A stretch of 64,000 bases of DNA, taken from Maratus speciosus (Eukaryota > Arthropoda > Arachnida > Araneae > Salticidae). Below are positions 1 to 10,261 of this stretch, piece after piece. Every line of letters begins with the position of its first letter. The stretch's first letter is position 1. Under the pieces are notes generated by a model. It was given only the letters and a program-made list of their open reading frames with translations, was not told the DNA's origin and searched no databases. A program made the translations under genes and the position numbers. The stretch spans positions 277,795,164 to 277,859,163 of the forward strand of contig OZ010799.1 in the NCBI GenBank assembly GCA_963932465.1, in the 5' to 3' direction.

Positions 1-171
1 CATTGTTTCTAATTTACACATGTGAAAAATGAAAACTGCTATTGGCGAAAAAACAAAAGGCTAATGAGGAGATTTGCTCCCGGCTAACATAAAAGTACCG
101 AAATTTAAGTTTTTTCATATTAATATAGTTTAGAAAAACAAACTTGAAAAAACATACAAAAAGTAGTGATA

Positions 172-1125
172 TCCCAACAAAAAGTTTTCGGTAAAAAAAA
201 AAGCGCCAAGTTCCCCTTAATGTTTCGGCCAGAAAAAGTAGTGATATCTGATGTTCGCACAAGTTAAAAGCCAAACATCCCAAATCTTTCATTGAAAATG
301 GCTTCCTGCGACTTGGCCGTTAATGCCTTCGTGAGTTTTTCAAATTTTAAAATATGCACAAATGAGCTACATGCCAACTACATTTTTGATCATTTTAGGC
401 ATTTTATGACACAGAATACAGAAATGAAATACACATTTGAAAAAAGCATTTAAACAACTTCAGTCTATTTAAATGCTTAGAAGTTAAAAATAACAAAATA
501 CTTTTATTCAGGAGATAATATCCCTAATTGCTAAAACATAATTAATATCAACTTTTAACAGTTTATAAATCGAATACCTCTTAATGTTTGCAAACAAACT
601 ATAATAAATGTTCAAACGAAAAAAATCTCTTTCGTCAATACACAAGATTTCAATATTATACCATAAAATATAATGTAACATATTGTGAGATATGAAGTAA
701 GTAAATTTTGTTTTATTTCTTGGGTTTTACGTTAATTACTTTAGCTTTAGACCGTACAAAATGGCAATTAAACCGCAAGTGGACTAAATGATCTGTAATC
801 AAAACTAATGTTTGTTGAAACTGAATGGTAGTTATCAGAAATCTTTTACTTATAATGTTTTTTATGTGAATTTGCTTCTTTGCATTCTAATATTGCTTTT
901 AATATTTAAATAATTCATAAATGCGTAATTTCCAATCATTAATTTTGAAATGCTGTAGAAGGCATTAACGGCCAAGTCGCAGGAAGCCATTTTCAATGAA
1001 AGATTTGGGATGTTTGGCTTTTAACTTGTGCGAACATCAGATATCACTACTTTTTCTGGCCGAAACATTAAGGAGAACTTGGCGCTTTTTTTTTTTTTTT
1101 TTTTACCGAAAACTTTTTGTTGGGA
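172..1125. mobile_element. Foldback MITE with ~160-bp terminal inverted repeats
   Basis: The stretch 172-330 is repeated in reverse complement at 958-1125, near-identical except for the length of an internal A/T run (about 10 versus over 20). The tips read TCCCAACAAAAAGTTTTCGG, and TA lies immediately outside both ends (170-171 and 1126-1127), the target duplication expected of Tc1/mariner-type transposons. The 630-bp centre is AT-rich with no coding signal. The two small open frames here that begin MKDLGCLAFN are only the two arms read outward. This is a non-autonomous element; the superfamily assignment rests on the TA duplication alone. Confidence 0.8.
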
Positions 1126-1127
1126 TA

Positions 1128-1392
1128 AACATTTATGTGTATATGATATCATTGCTCTTACACTTTAAACTACGTTAAATAACGCATATATTTATTGCTG
1201 TCATTTAGTTATTCTATTCTATTATTATTATTATTAAATTTTTAATAATTTAGCTTTTGGCTTTATGTTAATAATTTATGCACCCCAACATATTTTAAAC
1301 TTAATGAAATTAAAATATTTAATATGTTTAAAACATGTCTTATTCGGGTGAAATATATAGTCATAGTTACCAAGAAAGCATTGCTTTGCTTA

Positions 1393-1444
<52 letters not shown>

Positions 1445-2600
1445 TTAATGGTTTAAAGATTAATTGAATGGTACTTACTTTGACATATTATTTTCAAAAT
1501 TTTAATTAAATCATAGCAAAATACAGAAAATACTATTTTAGTCATACATGTAAATATAATGATTTAGTAAAAAATTATACAGTAAAAAGTATATAAAAAA
1601 TAAGGATAATTAATAATAATAATAATAATACATTTTAAAAATATTTAATGTAGTTTAAAGTTTAGTTTGATCGTCAAAATAATAATAATAATAATGTCCA
1701 ACAAATTACAGATTGCTATTATAAATATTAATTATGTTTTTAATTAGGTTTTTTTTAAATAATACTTTGAAGATTAGGAATATTTCATTTAATGAGATAT
1801 TTAATGAATTTCTTATGTCATATTGTTTTTGTTGTTTTAATATAATTTTATAATAAATAATATAGTCAGACTTAAAAATATACATAACATGGTGTTTTTT
1901 AATCAAATGAAACTATATAAAATAACGAATAATTCCATTATTACAATTTATTTTTTCCCCTTAGTTTTTAATTTTTCTAAACGCCCATTTTTTAAATTAT
2001 TGGTATTTTAATTCCCGAATTTTATTATTCCATGTATTTTAAAACTTATGAAAGATTAATAAAATTTATTATTTTAGTCCATGTATAAAACTATGATAAC
2101 TTTATTGCCAATTTATATACTACATTTTACCTTTATATATTTCAGTTGTTTAAATTATAGAATAAATACTAATACTTGTTTTTTAAGTCAGATAGGTAAA
2201 ATTGATATTTTTTTTTTTTTTAAGTCAGATGTGTCAATGTAATGTTAATTTTTTTTATTATTATTTTAATAATCAAAGTGAGTTTTAAACAATTTTGAAT
2301 AATGCATAATATTATTAAAATGTTTGATATTTAATTTTTGTCTTTTAATTTAACATTTTTTGGTACCATACATATTTCAAAATTTATCAAATCTAAAAAT
2401 TTAATATTCTAGCTTACGTAAAGTGCATATCGTTTTCAGATAATGAAATATTCACTTTTATTAGTTGCCACATACTGACAAAATTATCTTGAATTTTCCT
2501 AAAAATCTCCAAAAATAGAATATTGACTTTATTGCCAATTTGTATATGGAACATGTTTATGAATCTTTGTAAATTTCAGTATGTGTTTTATTAGATGTAT
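1128..2600. other. AT-rich intergenic DNA, no gene seen
   Basis: Very AT-rich sequence with runs of ATT/AAT trinucleotides and poly(T). I see no coding exon, RNA gene or paired repeat ends in it, apart from the microsatellite at 1394-1445. Confidence 0.6.
1394..1445. repeat. (ATT)n microsatellite
   Basis: About 17 uninterrupted ATT units. Shorter ATT/AAT runs occur nearby at about 1213-1237 and 1610-1630. Confidence 0.95.
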
Positions 2601-2910
2601 TTACCCTCATAGCATGCATGGTCACGGTGACGTCACTGTGACGTCACTGCAAGTCACGTCACATCTGTGACCGAAATGCCACCACTCAGTGATGTCACAT
2701 TGTGACTGAAATGTGAACTTCTTAGAAAACTTTAAAAACTTACGAAAATTCTTCAAAACATGTTACTTTTTGTAAAATTATATTTTTCTGGCAATTAAAA
2801 AAAATTGTGACGTCTCTGTTATGTCACTGCTATGTAACGTACGCCACGTCACATATGTGACAAAAAAACCAGCATATTGTAAGTCACAGTGTGACAAAAA
2901 ATATGAACTT
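2601..2910 (+). repeat. GTGAC/GTCAC-rich array, left end of possible element
   Basis: The stretch starts TTACCCTCATAGCATGCATG and is then crowded with GTGAC/GTCAC words, including overlapping TGACGTCA palindromes at 2628-2635 and 2639-2646. A matching array in inverse orientation closes at 8304, reading TTACCCGTAAGGCATGG from the outside in. Arrays of a short word just inside an inverted tip are typical of transposase binding regions; TGACGTCA is also the CRE core. The inverted tips (TTACCC, then GCATGG, then GTGACGTCAC) suggest that 2601 and 8304 are the two ends of one 5.7-kb element, but no coding capacity remains and the superfamily is unknown. Confidence 0.55.
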
Positions 2911-4917
2911 CAAAAATCTTTGAAAATGAAGAGAAATATTTTAAACAGCCACGAGTTACAGCGGCATAAGGAATGAAAATATATTAGTGGATAGCAAATG
3001 GTAAATTCCGTCACTAAAGGGGAGGGGGGGGGGGCATAATAAATAAAGTGCACGATACAAGCATTAATAAACTAAATTTTTAGGCTATATTTTATCAATT
3101 TGATATCTAAGACAGTGAATGTATACTTTTTCATGATTTCAATTTTATCTAGCATTTGGATAATATATTTACAATTACGAATATTAAAGTTATACACTTT
3201 ACATATTTAGTTTGCTGGGAGGAAATTTCACTCTTTCTTTCTTTTTTTACCGACCAGAATTATTCGAAACACTTCTGTGGTTTCAAACTAAAAATTTTCT
3301 ATTACAGTTAAATCTGCACCTTTTAATGAGCATGTAGAAAGAGTCTTCAGAGTTTAGTCATCTATGCATTTCTTGCTTTAGAATATTTTTATAATTTGTA
3401 TTCAAGTCATAAATTCTACTTCTTTCAGACTTTTAAAATAAAATTAGCATTTTTCGAAAATAAAGGAAAACAAACTTTACTTTAAAAAAAATAGAAAAAA
3501 AAAGGGGGGGGGGGTGTCGTTAATACATTAAATTTATTTTTACACCTTTTAAAAATTTAAACAATGTTTTATCTAATAAACTCTAATTATGAATATTATT
3601 ATTATAATTATTTAGAAAAAAGGAACTTTACAATACATTTTAACTTGAATTATTTGGTACGGATAAAAAGAAAAGATTAAATACATTGGACATTTCTTCA
3701 AATACAAAATTTTAATGAATGATACTTTCAGAAAATTTCTGCGCGTTCAAATTCCATATTTCTTGTATACAAAAACAAACAATCTGTAACAAACCATCTG
3801 CTCGAAAATCGTCTGCCCACAGAAAAATAAATATGAGAATACGCGGGAAATAGTTCACTTGTTTTAGAACAACACGTCTACAACACTTTAAGATAAGGAA
3901 ATGACCATTTTAGGATACACGGATATTAATGGAACGTGCATGTAAGTTTTATTTAATTTAAATATTTTATTCCTGGTTGTATATTATGAGTTAAATAGTT
4001 ATATTTGTAAGAGACTGATCTTTAACTGTCAGAAGCGTTATTTTCCAATTTGATAACTGTGAAGAAAAATATTTTAATCTGCCATCGCTTGAAAAAAAAA
4101 AAAAAATCTGCGCAGAGACATTCATGCCTACATTCATACTGGAATTAATATAAACATTAATTTACTCTTACTTGAGATTAAAAATGTATGGAACGACAAT
4201 GATTTGGAATTATTTTATCGGCTTCTTACTATTTTTTGATTACTAACATTTATAGTTATTATTATTTTGGGGTTAAATATGATGTTCGATTATCATGAGA
4301 TTACGAAACTGTTTCAGATTAGAAATTAACATTATACTGTGAAAATGTATTTTTAACATATTACAGTAGTGAAACATTTGAAAGAATTTTCTTTTAGTGC
4401 TAATAATATTTAAAATTATCTTTTAAAATCCTAAATCTTCAAACCAATGTTTTCAGATTTAACATTTGCCAAAATTATAAAATAATAGGAATTCCTTATA
4501 CCATATGGAAATATTTTTGAGATATTGTTAAATCTAATAATGCATTTAATTTATCAATTGTAGTTTGCTGTTGTTTAACAGTACAATTATAAATACTAAT
4601 TATTATTTTTAGTGTTTTTCAAATTGGTATATTGATTTTTTTTTATTGTATGTAAGCATTTTTTCTGTTTGTGATTTTAATCAAACATTTAATTATAGAC
4701 ATTCTGAATGGGTTATTAAATTTTCTTTATTGTAAATTAATTTTCTACGTGTATGATTCGGGTAATTATTGGCACTAAAAAGTAAAATATGATATTTAAG
4801 CATTGAAATAAAGTATTTTTCATGCCTGATAGGAAGTTATAGATTAAACTGCTTTAGTATATATTTTTTTAAAGTTCATATAATACAGGATACATAATGT
4901 AGGACACAAGTTGAAAA
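2911..4917. other. AT-rich DNA with poly(G) tracts; one possible short exon
   Basis: Mostly AT-rich with no long frame. Poly(G) tracts lie near 3026 and 3504, the second directly after an A-rich run. The only coding-like signal is at 3901-3941, listed separately. Confidence 0.5.
3901..3941 (+). CDS. Possible first coding exon (speculative)
   Basis: An ATG opens 13 codons, MTILGYTDINGTC, which run straight into a consensus 5' splice donor GTAAGT at 3942, leaving phase 2. Base composition is less AT-biased than the flanks. I do not recognise the peptide, and no downstream exon could be linked to it. A 41-nt frame beside a donor can easily arise by chance, so treat this as a pointer for transcript evidence only. 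Confidence 0.15.
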
Positions 4918-5990
4918 GTGCTTATGACTTCGGTTTGTCTCTCCGTCTGTCCGTCTAGCAGTCTGTGCGCACTCTAACTTTCGAAAATATACTCGGATTG
5001 CCCTGAAATTTTTGGATGGTATTGACGTTTACCATCGCACGGTACCTATTTGTAATGAAGTTTGTAGCATGCTTTGTTCATTTACAGGGACAGCCAAAAG
5101 TTTTCCGTTACATTACGGCCTATGGGAAAAAGTCGTTTCAAATGATTTTTTATGATTTTAGGCACGCTTTCAAACAGAATAAAATTTATATGCATTTATG
5201 AAGTGCACTAAAATATGCATTCTGTTGACTATGCGATGCAAAGAATAGTTATTGTTCATTTACAGGACTAAAAAAGGAATTCAAATACATAATGATATAG
5301 AGGTGGAGGGAATTGTTTGCGGCATACTTTAATTATGTTAATCTATTTCATATATAATGAAATTGATGTATGTCGCTGAGGTTTACATACTATAAATTAT
5401 TTCATGTATAATAAGAATAATACGTATATAGCATTTACAGGGACACACAAAATCTTTCAGATACCATATTGTATCCGAAGTACTGTTCATTAGCGATGAT
5501 TGCTGGAAATATATTTTTAATTATGATATGCACTTTTATGATTCACTATATTTATGCATAGTGTATGGTGTATATAAATGCTATAATTCCTATACAAGGC
5601 TACACAAAAGTATTCGTAAGGATTACTGGGTATGGGCGCAAATTGCTTAAAGGAGGTTTTTAAATGAGTTATGCTTTTTTTCGCTGAACTGCATTTAATT
5701 TACCAAGAAATATTTGTAGAATATAGATAAAATGATATACAGGGTCACGTAAAGAATTGGATACATGGCCGTCTATATATTATAATTTCTGGAAATGTGA
5801 TTTCAGCAGTTTTAAGAGTGTCTTAGTTTGAATTAAATTTTAACTAAATAGTGGCGTGCAATAAAGATTTTAGGTAAACTACAGGGTTGTACAAAGGTAT
5901 TCAAGTATGTTTCCATACATTAGTATAAATTGCTGAAAATGAATTTCATCCTGTTAGGCGTTTTCTTGCTAAACTAAATTTTCCCATTAT
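4918..5990 (+). repeat. Degenerate ~140-175 bp satellite with CCGTCTGTCCGTC leader
   Basis: A leader with CTCCGTCTGTCCGTCTAGCA near 4938 is followed by diverged tandem units, each containing a core like TTTACAGGGACACACAAAAG. Cores start near 5081, 5259, 5434, 5591, 5738 and 5879, and a seventh lies at about 6577 beyond an inserted MITE. Each core is followed by TATTCG-like and TATGGG-like words. The family recurs in the opposite orientation at 36340-36780. No protein is encoded; the small frame at 5016-5201 is part of the repeat. Confidence 0.75.
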
Positions 5991-6002
5991 ATAGTATATA
6001 TA

Positions 6003-6570
6003 CTCTTAAAAAAATGGGTACTCAAAATTGAGTAAAAAGTACTCAATTTTAAATGCGTCACATGCACAAAATAGCTCCGATCCAAATGTACTCAAAGTTG
6101 AGAAACACATGTACTCATATTTTATTCCATGGCTGTGATCAAATATGAATCGTTATGTACTGTCCCCCCCCCCCAAAACCCCCCCCTAAAATGTAAAGTA
6201 AAAATGTACTGACATTTATTTCCCGTCCAAAGTTCTTAACAAGAAATGTTTAATTGATTATTTATCAAGAAAAATAGCAAAATTCTTAACAAGATACTCA
6301 AATCGAATATTTTTATGACAAGAACATTATTTCCAAGCAATTATTTTTAAAATGCTGTGCATAATTTAATATTTACATTAATAAACATCATTTATGCCGC
6401 CATAAATGAAATGAACCATTACAGGGTACAAAACTATTTGTTTGTTTGGGTTTGATAACATGTGATGCTTCAAAATAGAGAAAGCATAGGTTCATTTTTG
6501 ATCCAAAAATATTCAATTCAATATGAGTACGTCGGTTTGCTCATTTTTGAGTACTTCATTTTTTTCAGTG
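6003..6570. mobile_element. MITE inserted in the satellite array
   Basis: Left tip CTCTTAAAAAAATGGGTACT and right tip (reverse complement) CACTGAAAAAAATGAAGTAC form an imperfect inverted repeat of about 33 bp, with TA just outside each end. Further internal copies of ACTCAAAATTGAGTA occur near the left end. Satellite units 6 and 7 continue on either side, so this is a later insertion into the array. A C-rich tract sits near 6165. Confidence 0.75.
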
Positions 6571-6572
6571 TA

Positions 6573-7212
6573 TCAATATACAGATCAAATAAGGGCTGTT
6601 TAAAAGAATTGGAAAACATATTTGGCTATGGACGGTAACTGCTGAAATCAGTTTTTCAAATGTTTTATGCGTTTTCTAAAATGTTTACTTAGTTATCTTA
6701 TTTACGTCATTTCCCTAAATTACGATGTCTTGTTAAAGCATTCAGAAAGTGTTGGAAAGTATATTTTAATCTATGTTTAACGCATGATTTTTCTTACTCG
6801 TTTTTTTTTTTTTTTTTTTCTATTTCCCAGATCAGTCTTTTCCTATAAAACATACCAAATCTATTTAGCTCATATTCACAAAGTACAATATACACGGGAA
6901 TAAAAAATTTAAATAAATATCGCTTATCATGCCGCTCTCTAAATAATAGTTGTATTAATATCGTTAGTTTCCATGTTCGTATTTAATAAAGCAATGACAA
7001 ATCAAAACAAATTAAAAAACTTACACATTCTAAATATCAAGCATAGAACTTAATAAAAAAATATGTCAGTTGATAAGCATTGTTTTTTAAGTGGAAAAAT
7101 GTAAAATGTTTTAGAAGAAAAGGACTCCAAAGTAGCGATATTTTGCTAAAAAGTACGGTAAAAAGATAATATTTTATATTTACAGCAAAATTTTATTTTA
7201 AAATTCATCGCT
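6573..7212. other. Last satellite unit, then AT-rich DNA
   Basis: The first ~170 bp continue the degenerate satellite (core near 6577, then TATGGACGG and TTGCTGAAA-like words). The remainder is AT-rich with a T-run near 6800-6820 and no recognised feature. Confidence 0.5.
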
Positions 7213-7332
7213 GTATTAATACTTAGAAATTTTTCCAGAGAGAATCATTCGCCTTATATACAATATTTCAAATGAAAATCAAATGTCAAATTAATTGCTT
7301 AAAAGGCGCAAAGGCCAACATTGTGAAAAAGA

Positions 7333-7403
7333 TTCCATGCCGGGACTCGAACCCGGGCCATCAGTGTAGCACACTGACATTCTACCGACTAAACCACATG
7401 GAA
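7333..7403 (-). tRNA. tRNA-like core, anticodon GCT, in a repeat
   Basis: Read on the minus strand, 71 nt fold as a cloverleaf: acceptor TTCCATG with CATGGAA (7 bp), D-stem GTTT with GAAT, anticodon stem TCAGT with ACTGA around loop GTGCTAC (anticodon GCT), and T-stem CCGGG with CCCGG around TTCGAGT. GGGTTCGAGTCCC is a good B box for RNA polymerase III. GCT would be serine, but the long variable arm of tRNA-Ser is absent (4 nt instead), so this is unlikely to be a working host tRNA-Ser. It is embedded in a repeat, which points to a mobile tRNA-derived sequence. Confidence 0.55.
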
Positions 7404-7838
7404 CGACGTCCAGCCCGTAAAATTTTTCACTATTACATGTTCGCAAGGCTACAAACGCAGCATAAGATGGAATATTTATCGTGAGCCACCGACATGGGGT
7501 AAACACGAAACTTAATTAAATCCAGCATCGATTGAAACTATATTAATAATTGGAAATTTTTCCAGTGAGAAACATTCGCCCTGCATACAACATTTCAAAT
7601 TAAAATTGCCTTTTAAGCAATTAATTTGAAATTTGACTTTCATTTGAAATATTGTATGCAAGGCGAATGGTTCTCTCTGGAAAAATTTCCAAGTATTAAT
7701 ATAATTTCAATCAATGCTGGATTTAATTAAGTTTCGTGTTTGCATCATGTGGGTGGTTCACGCTAAATATTCCATCTTTTGCTGCGTTTGTAGCCTTGCC
7801 AAGATGTAATAGTGAGAAATTTTCCAGCCTGGGTATCG

Positions 7839-7909
7839 TTCCATGTGATTTAGTCGGTAGAATGTCAGTGTGCTGTACTGATGGCCCGGGTTCGAGTCCC
7901 AGCATGGAA
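7839..7909 (+). tRNA. tRNA-like core, anticodon GCT, inverted sister copy
   Basis: This matches the core at 7333-7403 in the opposite orientation. Acceptor TTCCATG/CATGGAA and the anticodon stem are kept, and the loop again gives GCT. The 3' T-stem strand carries one change (CCCAG instead of CCCGG), which makes a mismatch. AGTGAGAAATT lies upstream and CTTTTTCACT downstream. The T run could end Pol III transcription, and the two words are nearly complementary to each other. Confidence 0.5.
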
Positions 7910-7964
7910 TCTTTTTCACTATTTGCGTCTTTTAAGCAATTAATTTGAAATTTGATTTTCATTT

Positions 7965-8304
7965 GAAATCACAGTGTTTATGACAAGTTCGTCACAAATG
8001 AAACATATTTCACAAATTGCTCACAATGTGACTTCAAAGCATTGTCGCTTTCGTCACAGGTTCGTCACAAAGTTAATGCCAAAATAGTCACAAATGACAC
8101 ACTTTTCACAAATTTGTCACACCGTGACTTCACAGAGTGGTCACAATGTGACGTCACAAACGTCCTCTAAAACGGATATAACGACCTCGCATTCTAGTCA
8201 CTGTGACGTCACATCGACGTCACGTGACGTCACATCGACGGTCACAAAATCACAGTGTGACTTCACAACGACGTCGCCGTGACGTCACCATGCCTTACGG
8301 GTAA
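7965..8304 (-). repeat. GTCAC/GTGAC array, right end of possible element
   Basis: More than 25 GTCAC/GTGAC words occur in 340 bp, densest towards the outer end, where TGACGTCAC repeats (about 8195-8290). From 8304 inward the reverse complement reads TTACCCGTAAGGCATGGTGA, mirroring the left array at 2601. The small open frame at 8094-8282 has a Thr/Ser/His-rich translation produced by the repeat itself and is not a gene. Confidence 0.6.
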
Positions 8305-8386
8305 TAATGGTTTGAAAATTAAGGGAATATTTCATCTGGCATACTATTTTTTTTTTTTTACGTTTTAGGATAAATAATAACGATAT

Positions 8387-8418
<32 letters not shown>

Positions 8419-10261
8419 CATGATATTTTTTCAATTAAATTAAACTACAATAAATAATGAATAATTTTAGCATTACTGTTTACTTTATTACTTTTTCACT
8501 AAAGTAATAAAGTAAGAATTTAAGAATTTCACTAAACGCTTAATTCTTAATTTGTTGGTATTTTAATTCTTATGTTTCAGTTCTGGACGTATTTTAACAT
8601 TTATCGAATATGAATGATAAATAATAATCATAATTTTTTAAGATACTTAATGTATTTTGAAGCTTGATTTGATTGTTAACAGAAAAATATAATGCCCAAC
8701 AAATTATGTATTATTAAACATTATTAGTATCTATAGAATTAAGAGTAATAAACATAGCAATATTACTTTATGCTTTTTTATATTTAAAGCTACCTTATAT
8801 TCAACATTATCAAAATAACTTATATACTTTGTAAACAATACATCAAAAGCAGATAAAACATATAAATAAGTAAATGCATAAAAGATTTATCAAGATAAAA
8901 AGTACTTACCTCATTATAAAGTGGTTTTCCCATTATCTATAAGAATGTTAAACAAACAGCGCTTGAAAAAAAAAAAAAAAAAAAAAAAAAAATGAAAATA
9001 CAAATTAGTTTCACTAAAAGATGATTTTTGAAAGTGATTTTTTATGAGATACATCTGAGTTATATTTTTTCACAATAATTACTTTTTTAATATAAAAGTA
9101 ATGCATTAATGTGTTATTAATTTTCTCTTTTAAAATTAATCTGATTTACCTAGTGTAAATGAAAATCTCTAGCCAAATATTTAATTTTTTTGTCTACTAA
9201 TGTGTATTTCGTAAAATTGGAATATAACTGATTAGGAAAATCTTTAAATAAATTGTTATATATGTATTTAAAAATTAACCTTTGTTTACAAAGTAGGAAG
9301 GACATAAAAAAATAAGTGTTTAATTTAATTCTATTTAAAAAGACTATGCAGTGGAAAAAATTACAAATTAAATAACAGTTAATAATTTTTCAAAGCTCAA
9401 AGAAAAGGGCAGAGTTCCACCGGGGGAAAAAGAACGTAGGTCGTCTAAGAGTGACGTCACAAAATCGCCCAAAGGCTTTATGTCAAGTGGGTGTTGACAA
9501 AACACCATGAATGCAGTTGAAGTGTGTGAACTTCTTGAGTGTACGAAAAGGTTATGCTAAAGTCGCATGGCTTCGGATGTTTGTCAAGATGGAACTCCAG
9601 CAGACTGGAATGCAATTGAATTATAGAACGGCAGTTGAAATATTTTGATGCTGGCCATCCTGAGAACTTAGGCCTTTAACCCAATAGCGGATAGGGACAG
9701 CTTAATGCAACAATGTTAAAACTTCGAGCTCACTGGGTTGCATAGCGATATGGGGAAAAAATCAAAAAGTCCCTAGCCGGCTTTGGCACGTTGTTTTGTT
9801 GATGTTGATTTTCGTTTGTACTTGGTACTTATCCATGTGTTGTTTTTTTCCCTCATACTTTTATTAATGCTACTGTTATTATTATAATTTAAGATGTTAA
9901 TACTTGAAGATAACGCATTATAATTATTAATATTGTAATGCTAAAAAAATTATGAGATGCTCTCATTATACATTTGCTATAAAATAGGAACTGAAATAAT
10001 CCTAAAATTAAATTATGTTTAGTTCAATGTAATAACGAAAGAAATTGAACTGTGCCCAATTAATTCGATTTTTTTTTTTTTTTTTTTTATTAGTACTATA
10101 TACAGCAAAGAAACATTTTAAATTAAGACCAAAGTGCAAACAAATAGTAATAGCTTTTAAATCTTTCTAAACTATTTTAAAAACAAATTGAAACCACATT
10201 GATATCCTAATGTATAGTAATAATGATATATGCATAATTATCTTAGGAAACAAGTATTAAA
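8305..10261. other. AT-rich DNA with poly(A) tracts and one conserved block
   Basis: Poly(A) tracts lie at about 8392-8418 and 8965-8991, and a poly(T) tract at about 10070-10088. A less AT-rich block at about 9400-9770 stands out. Part of it (9685-9735) reappears in reverse complement at 19464-19505, beside the hAT target site, so it belongs to a dispersed repeat. Its frames are broken by stops and I cannot assign it. Confidence 0.5.

Larger units (their letters stand above)
7213..7975. repeat. Palindromic repeat carrying two opposed tRNA-like cores
   Basis: Two copies of one ~330-400 bp unit lie head to head. The left copy runs from ATTAATACTTAGAAATTTTT near 7213 through a minus-strand tRNA-like core to about 7560. 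The right copy, in inverse orientation, runs from about 7610 through a plus-strand core and stops at about 7970, abutting the GTCAC array. The unit includes TTGCTTAAAAGGCGC, the core, and CATCGATTGAAAC-type sequence. A third, decayed relative is at 20120-20290. The mirrored layout means the whole could extrude as a cruciform. Confidence 0.75.

Noticed and set aside
2601..2910. CRE promoter cluster regulating a gene
   Set aside because: TGACGTCA words are present, but no gene lies downstream and the mirrored array at 7965-8304 points to transposon ends.
8094..8282. 62-residue Thr/Ser/His-rich open frame
   Set aside because: It is a translation of the GTCAC/TGACGTCAC array; the low-complexity peptide comes from the repeat.
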